From assembly GCA_025060105.1 (NCBI GenBank), contig JANXCS010000003.1, positions 1 to 64,000 on the forward strand: a DNA stretch of 64,000 nucleotides, read 5' to 3'. The DNA comes from Pseudothermotoga sp. (GTDB taxonomy: Bacteria > Thermotogota > Thermotogae > Thermotogales > DSM-5069). A program made the translations under genes and the position numbers. Positions 44,019 through 52,003 of this stretch are shown here, in pieces. The number at the start of each line of letters is the position of its first letter. Within the stretch, counting starts at the first letter, position 1. The notes under the pieces are model-generated. The model made no database searches. It was not told the origin of the DNA and worked only from the letters and a program-made list of their open reading frames with translations.

Positions 44019-44552
44019 TCACTGGATTTTGAAAACGAGGTCTATTCTGACTTCGTTCCTATCAACGTCGTCGTTGTGATACTGCGTGAGGTCGAAACCG
44101 TTCAGTTCAAAACCGTGCTTGCGGTAGAACTCTATCGCTTTGAAGTTGCTGTTATGAGTGTCGAGCACTATCGCACGGAATTTCTTCTCTTTAGCTATTT
44201 CCTTTGCCTTGTTGAGTAACATCGATCCAAACCCACGATTCCTGTATTCTTCAAGAATGAACAACTCAAAAATTCTCAATCTGTTACACCAATGTTCGTA
44301 ACTCAGCGTCATCCAACCTACGATTTTCCCATCTAGCTCTAGACCGTAGATCTCGCAATCTTCCATCCATGGTCTGTAGAGATATTCTCGAAACGTTTTC
44401 ACAACCCTTTCATCGTTCTTTGACCTTTTCACTTTCACAACCCAACCATCTTCATCTTCTGCGACCTCCACTCTGTAGATGTCGAAGGTTTCCCAATGAT
44501 ACTCCAACTTGAATGACTCCCATTCTTTCTTGTTTAATTTCACGATGTTCAT
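44019..44552 (-). CDS. GNAT-family N-acetyltransferase
   Basis: 177 residues. The acetyl-CoA loop motif reads EEYRNRGFGSMLLNKAKEIAKEKKF (Q/R-x-x-G-x-G form), preceded by RIFELFILE (strand 4) and followed by ALDTHNSN-like VLDTHNSNFKAIEFYRKHGFELNGFDL. Substrate unknown. The second ATG (44552) has GAGGTGA at suitable distance; the first ATG directly abuts it. It is transcribed towards the A+T-rich gap. The C-terminal QYHNDDVDRNEV stretch is acidic. Confidence 0.88.
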   Translation of the reverse strand: MNIVKLNKKEWESFKLEYHWETFDIYRVEVAEDEDGWVVKVKRSKNDERVVKTFREYLYRPWMEDCEIYGLELDGKIVGWMTLSYEHWCNRLRIFELFILEEYRNRGFGSMLLNKAKEIAKEKKFRAIVLDTHNSNFKAIEFYRKHGFELNGFDLTQYHNDDVDRNEVRIDLVFKIQ

Positions 44553-44656
44553 TCCCATTCACCTCAACTTCGAAAGCAATCAGAAACACTAATTCTTAAT
44601 CTCATAACCCCTTTGTCACGAATTTTTGTTAATTGAACATTTCTGGGTGAATCGAG

Positions 44657-45217
44657 TTGCAAAAACTTAGAACGATTTCAACCCAAGTTGTAAGTTTATA
44701 CGAAGAACTGGACGAAGTGCACGACAAACTAGCTCTCAGTTGTGATGGTTGTAGACTTTGTTGCGATACTCCTGCCTACAACATAGAAGTTTCTATGATG
44801 GAATTTTTCCCACTGGCTTGGTACTTACTCGAATCTGGACAGTTTGAACGATGGTATGAAAAATCTCAACGTGTGACACCACAAGATCGGTGTCTTTTGT
44901 TAGAGACGAACATTGCTTTCAAGCCCGAGGGTGGTTGTTCTTTCCACCGGTATAGACCTTTGATTTGCCGTTTGTTTTCTGCCAGTTTCGTTGTTCGAAA
45001 AACTCCGCAAATCCTTTCGTGCGTACTTTTGAAGGAAAAGCTACAGAATAATTTTCATCAGCTGGTCAATGCACAAGTTTATTTCGACAGATTGTACAAT
45101 ATCGATCCGGAATTGGCTATAAACAGATATGATATAAATACCGCGTTCCGTAAAGCACTAGAGTATGTTGGCTTGAGATTATGGTTCAATAACTCGTCGT
45201 TTCCGCTCGCTGGCTGA
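44657..45217 (+). CDS. YkgJ-family cysteine-cluster protein
   Basis: 186 residues. A cysteine cluster (Cys29, Cys32, Cys35, Cys36 in LSCDGCRLCCD) and later cysteines in GGCSFHRYRPLICRLF match the YkgJ family (CxxCxxCC ... CxxH), which probably binds zinc or an Fe-S cluster. Biochemical role unknown in the family. TTG start with a weak ribosome site, so the start is uncertain. A MATE exporter gene follows after a 55-base gap containing a small hairpin. Confidence 0.8.
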   Translation: MQKLRTISTQVVSLYEELDEVHDKLALSCDGCRLCCDTPAYNIEVSMMEFFPLAWYLLESGQFERWYEKSQRVTPQDRCLLLETNIAFKPEGGCSFHRYRPLICRLFSASFVVRKTPQILSCVLLKEKLQNNFHQLVNAQVYFDRLYNIDPELAINRYDINTAFRKALEYVGLRLWFNNSSFPLAG

Positions 45218-45234
45218 CGAATATTCAGAATTGA

Positions 45235-45254
45235 AATTGATTTAACCATCAATT
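45235..45254 (+). repeat. Small inverted repeat before the second MATE gene
   Basis: AATTGAT, spacer TTAACC, ATCAATT: perfect 7-6-7 inverted repeat just upstream of the ribosome binding site GAGGGGAC. It may be an operator for the MATE gene. Confidence 0.4.
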
Positions 45255-45272
45255 AGAGAGGGGACTTCACAA

Positions 45273-46637
45273 ATGGCCCGCGATTTGACTGAGGGGAACC
45301 TCAGCAAAAATTTGTTGTATATGGCGTTACCCACCATGGGTGGCTTTGCGATCCAGATAATGTATGACATAGTCGATATGTTTTGGATTGGTAAGATTTC
45401 ATCATTTGCAATGGCTGGTGTTGCTGTTTTCTCATCAATTTTTTGGCTCGCAACGGTGTTGAACGAGATCATAGGTACCGGATCGGTTTCACTGATATCT
45501 CAAGCTTACGGTGCAAAAGATTATGTTCGCGTGAATCGAACCATTGAGCAAACGATCGTGTTCAAAATTTTTGTTGCAGTCATTGCTTCTGCCTTTCTGA
45601 TTGTCTTTCTGAATCCTTTGATGAGATTCTTCAGCAGAGAATCAACGGTGATATCGTCAGGCCTCGATTATGGTTATTGGCGTATATTCTTTTTACCAAT
45701 CTTTTTCGCGACGTATTCTATCCACACGGCTTTGAGGACAACAGGAGAGTCTAGACTTCCAACCATCATATGGATCAGTAGCGCCGTTTTGAACATGGTT
45801 CTGGATCCGATTTTCATGTTCGAACGCGTTCCGATCGTGAATTTTAGAGGTTTGGGTCTGGGAGTCAAAGGCGCCGCGATAGCTACTGTTCTATCAACAT
45901 GTGTTGCTTTCCTTTGGGGAATGGCAATCCTAATTCGCGGGCACGGTGTTGTCAAGATAAAGATTTCTGGACTTTTGAGACTAGATTGGGCCATCGATAA
46001 AAAGTTGATAACCATAGGCTTGCCAACGGGCCTCGAGATGTTCTTGAGGAACCTTTCTTGGATGATCATGATGAAGTTTTTCAGCATGTATGGTTCAACG
46101 GTGCTCGCTGCTATAGGTGTTGTCGATCGGATGATGGGTTTGGCCTTCGTTCCACTGTTTGGATTCTCTATAGGGGCGAGCACGATCGTCGGCCAATGCT
46201 TGGGTGCGAACAAGATTGACAGGGCGGAAAGAACGGTCATGTTATCCGCAATTTACAGTTCTTTGTTCGTCTCGGCATTCGTGATCTTGGCAAACACATT
46301 TCCCGACATGATAATCAAGCTCTTCACCAGTGACGTGGAAGTCGTGAGAGAAGGGATGTTGGCTATTCGTATAGGGTCTTGGGCAATACTACTGGCCGGT
46401 TTTTCCGTTTCTATCATGAGTGCTTTCTTTGGATCTGGATACACCAAAGCTGCTATGTTTTCGAGTATTGTGGGCAGATGGTTCGTGCAAGTGCCTTACG
46501 CATTAGTGGTGGTATACGTGTTCAAACTCTCTGGGAAATTTCTCTGGTTTTCCTTTCTCGCAGCTGAGTTAGGAGAAGTCCTTTACGCTTCCATTGTTTT
46601 TTTCAAAGGTAAATGGAAGACATACAGGGTCGTATGA
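45273..46637 (+). CDS. MATE-family exporter (second copy)
   Basis: 454 residues and 12 helices. N-terminal LPTMGGFAIQIMYDIVDMFWIG and second-half LPTGLEMFLRNLSWMIMMKFFSMYGSTVLAAIGVVDRMMGLAFVPLFGFSIGASTIVGQCLGANK are clear MATE signatures. It differs clearly from the MATE at 41613-42998, so they are not a recent duplication. Antiports a cationic compound against Na+ or H+. ATG after AGAGGGGAC. The fluoride riboswitch begins 10 bases after its stop; the switch controls the genes downstream, not this one. Confidence 0.94.
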   Translation: MARDLTEGNLSKNLLYMALPTMGGFAIQIMYDIVDMFWIGKISSFAMAGVAVFSSIFWLATVLNEIIGTGSVSLISQAYGAKDYVRVNRTIEQTIVFKIFVAVIASAFLIVFLNPLMRFFSRESTVISSGLDYGYWRIFFLPIFFATYSIHTALRTTGESRLPTIIWISSAVLNMVLDPIFMFERVPIVNFRGLGLGVKGAAIATVLSTCVAFLWGMAILIRGHGVVKIKISGLLRLDWAIDKKLITIGLPTGLEMFLRNLSWMIMMKFFSMYGSTVLAAIGVVDRMMGLAFVPLFGFSIGASTIVGQCLGANKIDRAERTVMLSAIYSSLFVSAFVILANTFPDMIIKLFTSDVEVVREGMLAIRIGSWAILLAGFSVSIMSAFFGSGYTKAAMFSSIVGRWFVQVPYALVVVYVFKLSGKFLWFSFLAAELGEVLYASIVFFKGKWKTYRVV

Positions 46638-46642
46638 TAAAA
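46634..46642 (+). promoter_or_regulatory. -10 box candidate for the riboswitch transcript
   Basis: TATGATAAAAT spans the end of the MATE gene and would start transcription just before the aptamer. The -35 region is weak. Confidence 0.4.
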
Positions 46643-46647
46643 TAAAG

Positions 46648-46699
46648 TCGGCAATGGAGTCCGCCGTCAATTGCCCGAAGGGGCTGATGACTCCTACCC
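46648..46699 (+). ncRNA. Fluoride riboswitch aptamer (crcB motif)
   Basis: The aptamer reads CGGC-AATG-GAGTC-CGCCG, then TCAAT, TGCCC-GAAG-GGGC, then TGATG-ACTCC-TACC. Helices: CGGC/GCCG; GGAGTC with GACTCC; TGCCC hairpin with GGGC. The conserved fluoride-switch parts GGnRATG, CTGATG and the final C-T-A-C are in place and align well with the T. petrophila fluoride switch as I remember it. The 3' helix strand is shared with the terminator that follows, giving a transcriptional ON switch. Confidence 0.92.
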
Positions 46700-46717
46700 A
46701 AAAGGGTAGGAGTTTTT
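46690..46717 (+). terminator. Riboswitch expression platform terminator
   Basis: ACTCCTACCC, loop AAAA, GGGTAGGAGT, then TTTTT. Its 5' arm is the same strand (GACTCC-TACCC) that closes the fluoride aptamer, so fluoride binding and termination exclude each other. Confidence 0.9.
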
Positions 46718-46733
46718 GTTTAGGTGAGGATCG

Positions 46734-47384
46734 ATGGACCTTGTGGGGATCAGTTTGAAAGATGCTATACTCGAATTTCAATTCACATGTCCAATATGTT
46801 CACTTGTGAAGAAAGCTGTGGACTCAAGCATAGACACTTTCTTCTATGAACTTGTCAACGATGTTGGACTGAGATCTGAACTACGCTCGAAAAGGTTGTG
46901 TCAAGCGCACGTTCAAAGGATCGAATCTTACCTTAGTCGTCATATGGAATTGAGCTTCATGAGTTTGGCGATCGTCTACGCAGACTTACTCGATCACCTA
47001 GCCAAGCTCACCGAAAAAAGTTCCAAATCTGTACAAGATGGGATTTGTTTGTTTTGTGAAAAAGAGAGAACCTTCGAGATGGTATATCTCCAATGTTTCA
47101 TAGAAAATATCCGAGACGTTTTTGATCTCTACAGTTCTTCAGAATCCGTCCTTTGCTTCGATCATTACATTTTTTTGTCGTCAAAGCTCAAAGATCCCTT
47201 GAGGAACGAACTTAAGCATGTGCAGCTTCTAAAATATCAACGTTTGATGAATCTGCTCACTTCTTACATTAATAAGCATGATTACAAAAATAGGGAGAAT
47301 TTCACGGAGGAAGAAATATTAGCACGAAAAACTGCTGGGAATTTGATAGCAAAAAAGTGCCATTTTTGGAGGCGTTCAGGATGA
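46734..47384 (+). CDS. DUF6062 protein with paired CxxC/CxxH modules, first gene of a fluoride-responsive operon
   Basis: 216 residues without signal peptide. Two similar modules are visible: CPIC (about 19-22) followed ~40 residues later by LCQAH; and GICLFC followed by VLCFDH. This pattern matches DUF6062, a family of unknown function whose metal-binding look suggests zinc. The middle is helical. It starts 17 bases after the riboswitch terminator with AGGTGAGG as ribosome site, and its stop overlaps the moxR-like start by four bases (ATGA), so it belongs with MoxR/DUF58. A stress-response or metal-chaperone role can only be guessed. Confidence 0.78.
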   Translation: MDLVGISLKDAILEFQFTCPICSLVKKAVDSSIDTFFYELVNDVGLRSELRSKRLCQAHVQRIESYLSRHMELSFMSLAIVYADLLDHLAKLTEKSSKSVQDGICLFCEKERTFEMVYLQCFIENIRDVFDLYSSSESVLCFDHYIFLSSKLKDPLRNELKHVQLLKYQRLMNLLTSYINKHDYKNRENFTEEEILARKTAGNLIAKKCHFWRRSG

Positions 47385-48319
47385 ATTCAGTCTCAGATTT
47401 TGCGAACCGTGTGTTGGACAACGTTTGTCGTGTAATCGTTGGGAAAAGGAACATCGTTGAAAAGATGTTGGCTGCTTTTTTGAGCTCATCTCACGTGCTG
47501 ATAAACGATGTACCGGGTGTTGGAAAAACTATGCTGGCCAGATCCTTTGCAATATCTCTAGGACTGAGTTTCAGTAGAATTCAGTGCACACCGGATTTAA
47601 CACCTTCCGATATCACAGGATTCAGCGTCCTTGACCCGAGAACTGGTTCCTTCAGCTTCAAAAAGGGTCCCATTTTCACCGATGTGCTGTTGGTAGATGA
47701 GGTGAACAGGGCCACTCCGAGAACGCAGTCTGCTCTTTTACAAGCGATGGCCGAAAAACAGGTGACGATCGATGGTACAACGTATCATTTGAATGAGCAT
47801 TTCTTCGTCATAGCGACACAAAACCCCGTGGAATTCGAAGGAACTTTTCCGTTGCCAGAGGCACAACTCGACCGATTCGCCCTGTGTTTGAACCTGGGTT
47901 ATCTAGAAAAAGAGCAGGAAATAGATCTACTCAAGAGATTACAGAAATCTCATCCTATCGAATCGCTTAAAGCTGTGTCTGAACCAAGCGAGTTGACTTG
48001 GATGAAAGAGCTCGTCAAGGAAGTGTATGTGGATGAGTCCATCATGGACTATGCAGTCAGACTGGTCGCACGGACAAGATGTCATCCAGATGTGGCGCTC
48101 GGTGCCAGTCCTAGGGGTAGTATCGCTTTAATCCATCTTTCTCGTGCTTTAGCGATTATAAAGGGTAGAAATTTTGTCCTACCAGACGATGTAAAATCAA
48201 TCGCTGTGGATACTTTGGCTCACAGATTGGTGCTAAAACCTGAAGCTCTGTTGATGCGTAAAACGAAGCAAGCAATCGTTGAAGAAATACTTGAGACTGA
48301 GGAGGCACCAATAAAGTAG
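47381..48319 (+). CDS. MoxR-family AAA+ ATPase
   Basis: 312 residues. Walker A DVPGVGKTM (43-51), Walker B VLLVDEVNRATPRTQSALLQAM, sensor VIATQNPVEFEGTFPLPEAQLDRFALCL, and a C-terminal lid with ASPRGSIALIHLSRA. MoxR proteins act with partner proteins of the DUF58/VWA kind as chaperone-like machines, often for envelope or metal-cofactor tasks. I start at ATG 47381, overlapping the previous stop and preceded by GGAGG. It directly joins the DUF58 gene by one base. Confidence 0.95.
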   Translation: MNSVSDFANRVLDNVCRVIVGKRNIVEKMLAAFLSSSHVLINDVPGVGKTMLARSFAISLGLSFSRIQCTPDLTPSDITGFSVLDPRTGSFSFKKGPIFTDVLLVDEVNRATPRTQSALLQAMAEKQVTIDGTTYHLNEHFFVIATQNPVEFEGTFPLPEAQLDRFALCLNLGYLEKEQEIDLLKRLQKSHPIESLKAVSEPSELTWMKELVKEVYVDESIMDYAVRLVARTRCHPDVALGASPRGSIALIHLSRALAIIKGRNFVLPDDVKSIAVDTLAHRLVLKPEALLMRKTKQAIVEEILETEEAPIK

Positions 48320-49599
48320 TGAGACTCAAGTTGAACTCCCTCACTTCGAACGTTCAACCTTTGATTCTTCTTTCTGCGACAGCTGTCGTCTGGCTAGTTC
48401 TCGATGTGATGGTTTTCAGCGTTCTGTTCGGCGTCGTTTGTCTTTTTTTATGGTTGAACTATCTTAATGTGAAAAGAAACATTTCGAAGCTTGAAGTGTA
48501 CAGAAGATGTTCAACGGAAAGGGTATTCGTTGGTGACGAAGTTTGGATTCACCATTCGATTCACTCTCCGGAAGGACGGATCTTGGTTACACTCATGGGG
48601 CAAATACAGGTTGGTCGTTCTCTCACGTACAACCTCTTCGAAAAGAACGTGACCCTCAACACAGAGCCTGTTACACTGGACGTGAGGACGTCCTTCCCAA
48701 CGAAGGGAAAAAAAGTGTTGTGCGATCTGGTGTGTTATTATGAACATCCTTTTGAACTTTTCAGAATATGGGCTAAATTCAACGCACCACAGGAAATACT
48801 CGTTCTTCCAAGATTGATGCCTCTAGAGTTTTTCCCTGCGAGATTGAGAGAACCTATACCGGGAAGAAGGTCAGATTTCAAATTGTTCGAGGATCCTTTG
48901 AGAATACGAGGATTGAGAGCATATTCGAACGATCCTATAAAAAAGATTCATTGGAAAGCCTCAGCAAAGTTTGGAAAATTGCTGGTCAAAGAATATGAAC
49001 CCACTGCTGCGAGCAAAACTTTTGTCTTCGTTGATTTGAACATGTCCAAGGAAATTTTCGCGAAGAACGTGTGGGCTCAGATCAGAATTAACTATGAGGA
49101 GGAAGTCGTGCATGCTGCGACAGCCATTTTATATTGGCTCTCTCAGAGTAACGATGCTATGAACGTGACCGTTGTGGGAAAGCAAGTCCTAGAAATGGAT
49201 TGGGCTTCGAAAGATGGTTGGGTCCGAGCCGTTGAGATGCTCGCGCTGGCTGAAGGTGACGAGGATGGCCCTCAGTTGACCGATGTACTGTTTTCGCAAA
49301 TACCTAAATTGACGTTTTCTTCGACAGTGGTAGTTCTCTCCATGTTCTTGACTGATTCTATCTTACCAGTACTGCTGAAAGCAAAAGCGCGGTGTGCTCG
49401 GCTCATGGTTTTTCTTTTGCCTTACGGTTTCAGAGATCCTCGTTATAGACCCACGAGGACTTACGAAATGTATCCACTGGACATGGTGAAACTGCATGAA
49501 AAAGCAAAGTTGTTGGAACAAGAACAAGTGATCGTGAGAATCGTAAAACCAAATCAAACCTTGCAGGAGGTTTTCTATGAGATCGACAAGATTCACTGA
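48319..49599 (+). CDS. DUF58-domain membrane protein (MoxR partner)
   Basis: 426 residues. Two close N-terminal membrane segments (about 15-55) precede a cytoplasmic part with the DUF58 signature IRGLRAYSNDPIKKIHWKASAKFGKLLVKEYEP (residues about 190-225), and a von Willebrand-like region (TFVFVDLNM; TVVVLSMF). DUF58 and MoxR genes are nearly always neighbours. GTG start shares its first base with the moxR stop; the next gene overlaps by 23 bases. Role in the fluoride response unknown. Confidence 0.88.
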   Translation: MRLKLNSLTSNVQPLILLSATAVVWLVLDVMVFSVLFGVVCLFLWLNYLNVKRNISKLEVYRRCSTERVFVGDEVWIHHSIHSPEGRILVTLMGQIQVGRSLTYNLFEKNVTLNTEPVTLDVRTSFPTKGKKVLCDLVCYYEHPFELFRIWAKFNAPQEILVLPRLMPLEFFPARLREPIPGRRSDFKLFEDPLRIRGLRAYSNDPIKKIHWKASAKFGKLLVKEYEPTAASKTFVFVDLNMSKEIFAKNVWAQIRINYEEEVVHAATAILYWLSQSNDAMNVTVVGKQVLEMDWASKDGWVRAVEMLALAEGDEDGPQLTDVLFSQIPKLTFSSTVVVLSMFLTDSILPVLLKAKARCARLMVFLLPYGFRDPRYRPTRTYEMYPLDMVKLHEKAKLLEQEQVIVRIVKPNQTLQEVFYEIDKIH

Positions 49600-50938
49600 T
49601 TGGTTCTTAACTGTGATCTGTGCAATTCTGACTTTACCGATGCTTGGGCAGGATAAACCATTGTGGCTTTACATAGCGATACCCGCTTCGGTTTTCTTCA
49701 CATGTATGATGTTTGATCACAAGCCGAGCTGCTCAAAACCTCTGTTTTCTTTAATAACGTTTTTTTCGAGTTGGATCACATTTTACTGGATTTCAAGGAG
49801 CAGTTTACAATCTTTCCTCACCAGTCTGGGTATAGGAGTGATGATGAACGCTCTCAAGAGTCGAAGCATGTCGATTTGGATTTTCGTCATCGTTCTGGGG
49901 ACATGTTTGAGTTTTTCTCAATGGATAGGAAAAGTCCAAGCGATTGTGACTTTTCTGATCGTGGTATTTTCTATCCTCTGGATCAAAGTCCGCGTCAACA
50001 AAAAAATACTCATATTCTTTTTAATCTTTTCATCGCTGACCTCACTTGTCTTACTGAACTTTAGATTTTCTCCAATGCAGTACGTATTGAAATTGTTCCC
50101 TAAAGGTACTCCGCAGAAGGAACTGGTGACAGTTCAAATTGAGCCAGCAGAGAAGCACAATGCAAAAATCGAGCAAACGCAAAAAAGTGCCTCAATGGAC
50201 CTTGGCTCGATTTTGGAGAAGATTTTCTTTCCTATTATGTTGATTCTTTTCGGGATTTTCCTGTTCACACTCAGCTTCAAAATGTTCAAAGTTAAGGGAA
50301 CTTTGGTTCTTCTAACGCTGGGTGCCGTGAGCTTTTCTCTGATCATGTCAGTGCTTTCGCTGGTTTTCTCGTTAATCAAACCGCAGATGGATTCTAGTCT
50401 TGTTCAAAAAATCGAGGTCGAATCGGTTCAGCAAAATTCACAACAGAATGTCCAGTTCGTCGAGTCTACGCCAACTGCGACGAGCGAATCAAAACGTAAT
50501 GTAATTGGAATTGCAAATTTTTTGAATTGGTCTTCACTCGTTTTATTGATTCTCAGTGGTTTTTTCATGATCTACTTGACCTTTTATATAACTACGAACG
50601 TACGTGCTCCTGTGGAATCGAAAAAGCCGATGCACACAGGAGTGAATGAAGTGACGTCTCATGAGAGCCTTCTCAAATACGAAGTGTCTGAACACTTCGT
50701 CAAAGAAGCATATTGGTGGCTTAGAAGAAAATATTTTCCAAATCTGCATCATTTGACTCCGTACGAGGTTTTAAACTTGAAAGATCCGTTCGAGGCGTTC
50801 AAGAGATTAACAGATGTGTATGTGACTTTGAAATACGCGGGCAAAAAATTACGATCCGAAGAGATCCAAAATTTTTATACTGATTTTCTGGAAACTTGCA
50901 ACTTTCTAGAGAAAGATCTCCCACAGAGATCGACTTGA
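49577..50938 (+). CDS. Polytopic membrane protein with DUF4129-like C terminus (TgpA-like without transglutaminase)
   Basis: 453 residues. About five N-terminal helices (to ~residue 150), a long linker with two further hydrophobic segments (near 215-275 and 310-335), and a C-terminal cytoplasmic domain with YWWLRRKYFPNLHHLTPYEVLNLKDP and FKRLTDVYVTLKYAGKK, matching DUF4129. In many bacteria the gene following moxR-DUF58 encodes TgpA, which has a transglutaminase domain between such helices and DUF4129. Here no transglutaminase Cys-His-Asp region is visible. The ATG is preceded by CAGGAGG and overlaps the DUF58 gene by 23 bases. It ends the operon. Confidence 0.75.
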   Translation: MRSTRFTDWFLTVICAILTLPMLGQDKPLWLYIAIPASVFFTCMMFDHKPSCSKPLFSLITFFSSWITFYWISRSSLQSFLTSLGIGVMMNALKSRSMSIWIFVIVLGTCLSFSQWIGKVQAIVTFLIVVFSILWIKVRVNKKILIFFLIFSSLTSLVLLNFRFSPMQYVLKLFPKGTPQKELVTVQIEPAEKHNAKIEQTQKSASMDLGSILEKIFFPIMLILFGIFLFTLSFKMFKVKGTLVLLTLGAVSFSLIMSVLSLVFSLIKPQMDSSLVQKIEVESVQQNSQQNVQFVESTPTATSESKRNVIGIANFLNWSSLVLLILSGFFMIYLTFYITTNVRAPVESKKPMHTGVNEVTSHESLLKYEVSEHFVKEAYWWLRRKYFPNLHHLTPYEVLNLKDPFEAFKRLTDVYVTLKYAGKKLRSEEIQNFYTDFLETCNFLEKDLPQRST

Positions 50939-51016
50939 ATTCACTAAAAATCCCGAGGTTCCAACCCAAACTTCATTTGAATGTAGAGCCCAAAGAGCAA
51001 AGGAAACGTGAAAAGA

Positions 51017-52003
51017 TTAAAATCTAATCGTTGTATGATTATCGGCCGCTTCTATAGCTTTCAACGCGATGTACGTTGCATAAATGGACTGTTGCTCACT
51101 CACCATACACTCGTTTTTGCCAAGCACACAGTTCAAAAAATCTTTGAATATACGGCCACCTTCTGTGAGTGGTACGAAACGTGTCCCATCTTCATCGATG
51201 AGTTTCACTCTTCCTTCCGCAACCTCAAGAACACCTTTTGTACCCACGATCCTCAACCTGTCATCATCGTGTGTTTCTGCACCTTCTGGACGCAAATAGT
51301 CCACCGAAACGGTTGCGATCACTTCCTGCTCGAGCTCGAACAAGCATGCGCCTGTGACCTCAAGCTCGGCGTGGTTTCGATTCGCCATTCGAGAGTGGAG
51401 TGCACATACACTCACGAAACGTTTGTTCGATATCCAATGGATCCAGTCTATCGCGTGTATGCCAACCCAGGCGAGAGTTCCTCCAAATGTTTCTCTTTTT
51501 CTGAAAAAAGCGGGCCTCTCACCGAGCTTGTAAGATTTTTGAGCGTTCATGAGCCTTATATCACCGATCGCACCAGACTCAACAATGTGTTTTGCTGTGA
51601 GAAACCAAGCTTTATATCTTAAACCAAACATCGCTGCGAAACGAACTTCTTTTTTTAACAGTGAATGCAATTCTTGGATCCGCTCAAGATCTTTGAGGTT
51701 AGTTGCGATGGGTTTCTCAACGAAAGCGTGTATGCCCATTTGCAACACTTCTTGCAGGATTCTACCGTTCATGTAAAAGTGAGTGTTTATGACCACCACG
51801 TCCGGTTTCTCCAATCTCAGCATTTCTGAGTAATTTTCGTACACACGTGGCTTCAATGAGAGCCTTTCGAGTTTGAAGAGTAAGTGCGAGACATCTTCAT
51901 TCAAAACACCAGGTGCAATCGCTGAAATTTCAAAATCTTCACTCAGTTCTTCCAATACGTATCCATAGTGACCACTCGCACCGATGATGCACACTTTTAA
52001 CAA
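51017..52003 (-). CDS. Gfo/Idh/MocA-family oxidoreductase
   Basis: 328 residues. The N-terminal Rossmann start is VCIIGASGHYGYVLEEL, and the family lysine lies in AFVEKPIATN. WVGIHAIDWIHWI contains the catalytic-site histidine pair of the C-terminal domain. Members oxidise or reduce sugars, inositols or sugar acids with NAD(P). Last gene of a leftward operon with a CUT1 importer and a second oxidoreductase. The upstream paralogue overlaps it by seven bases. Substrate probably the imported sugar. Confidence 0.9.
   Translation of the reverse strand: MLKVCIIGASGHYGYVLEELSEDFEISAIAPGVLNEDVSHLLFKLERLSLKPRVYENYSEMLRLEKPDVVVINTHFYMNGRILQEVLQMGIHAFVEKPIATNLKDLERIQELHSLLKKEVRFAAMFGLRYKAWFLTAKHIVESGAIGDIRLMNAQKSYKLGERPAFFRKRETFGGTLAWVGIHAIDWIHWISNKRFVSVCALHSRMANRNHAELEVTGACLFELEQEVIATVSVDYLRPEGAETHDDDRLRIVGTKGVLEVAEGRVKLIDEDGTRFVPLTEGGRIFKDFLNCVLGKNECMVSEQQSIYATYIALKAIEAADNHTTIRF

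Noticed and set aside
41613-46637. Two MATE genes as a duplication flanking an inserted island
   Set aside because: The proteins are too different in sequence to be a recent duplication, and no direct repeats or integrase were seen at the borders.
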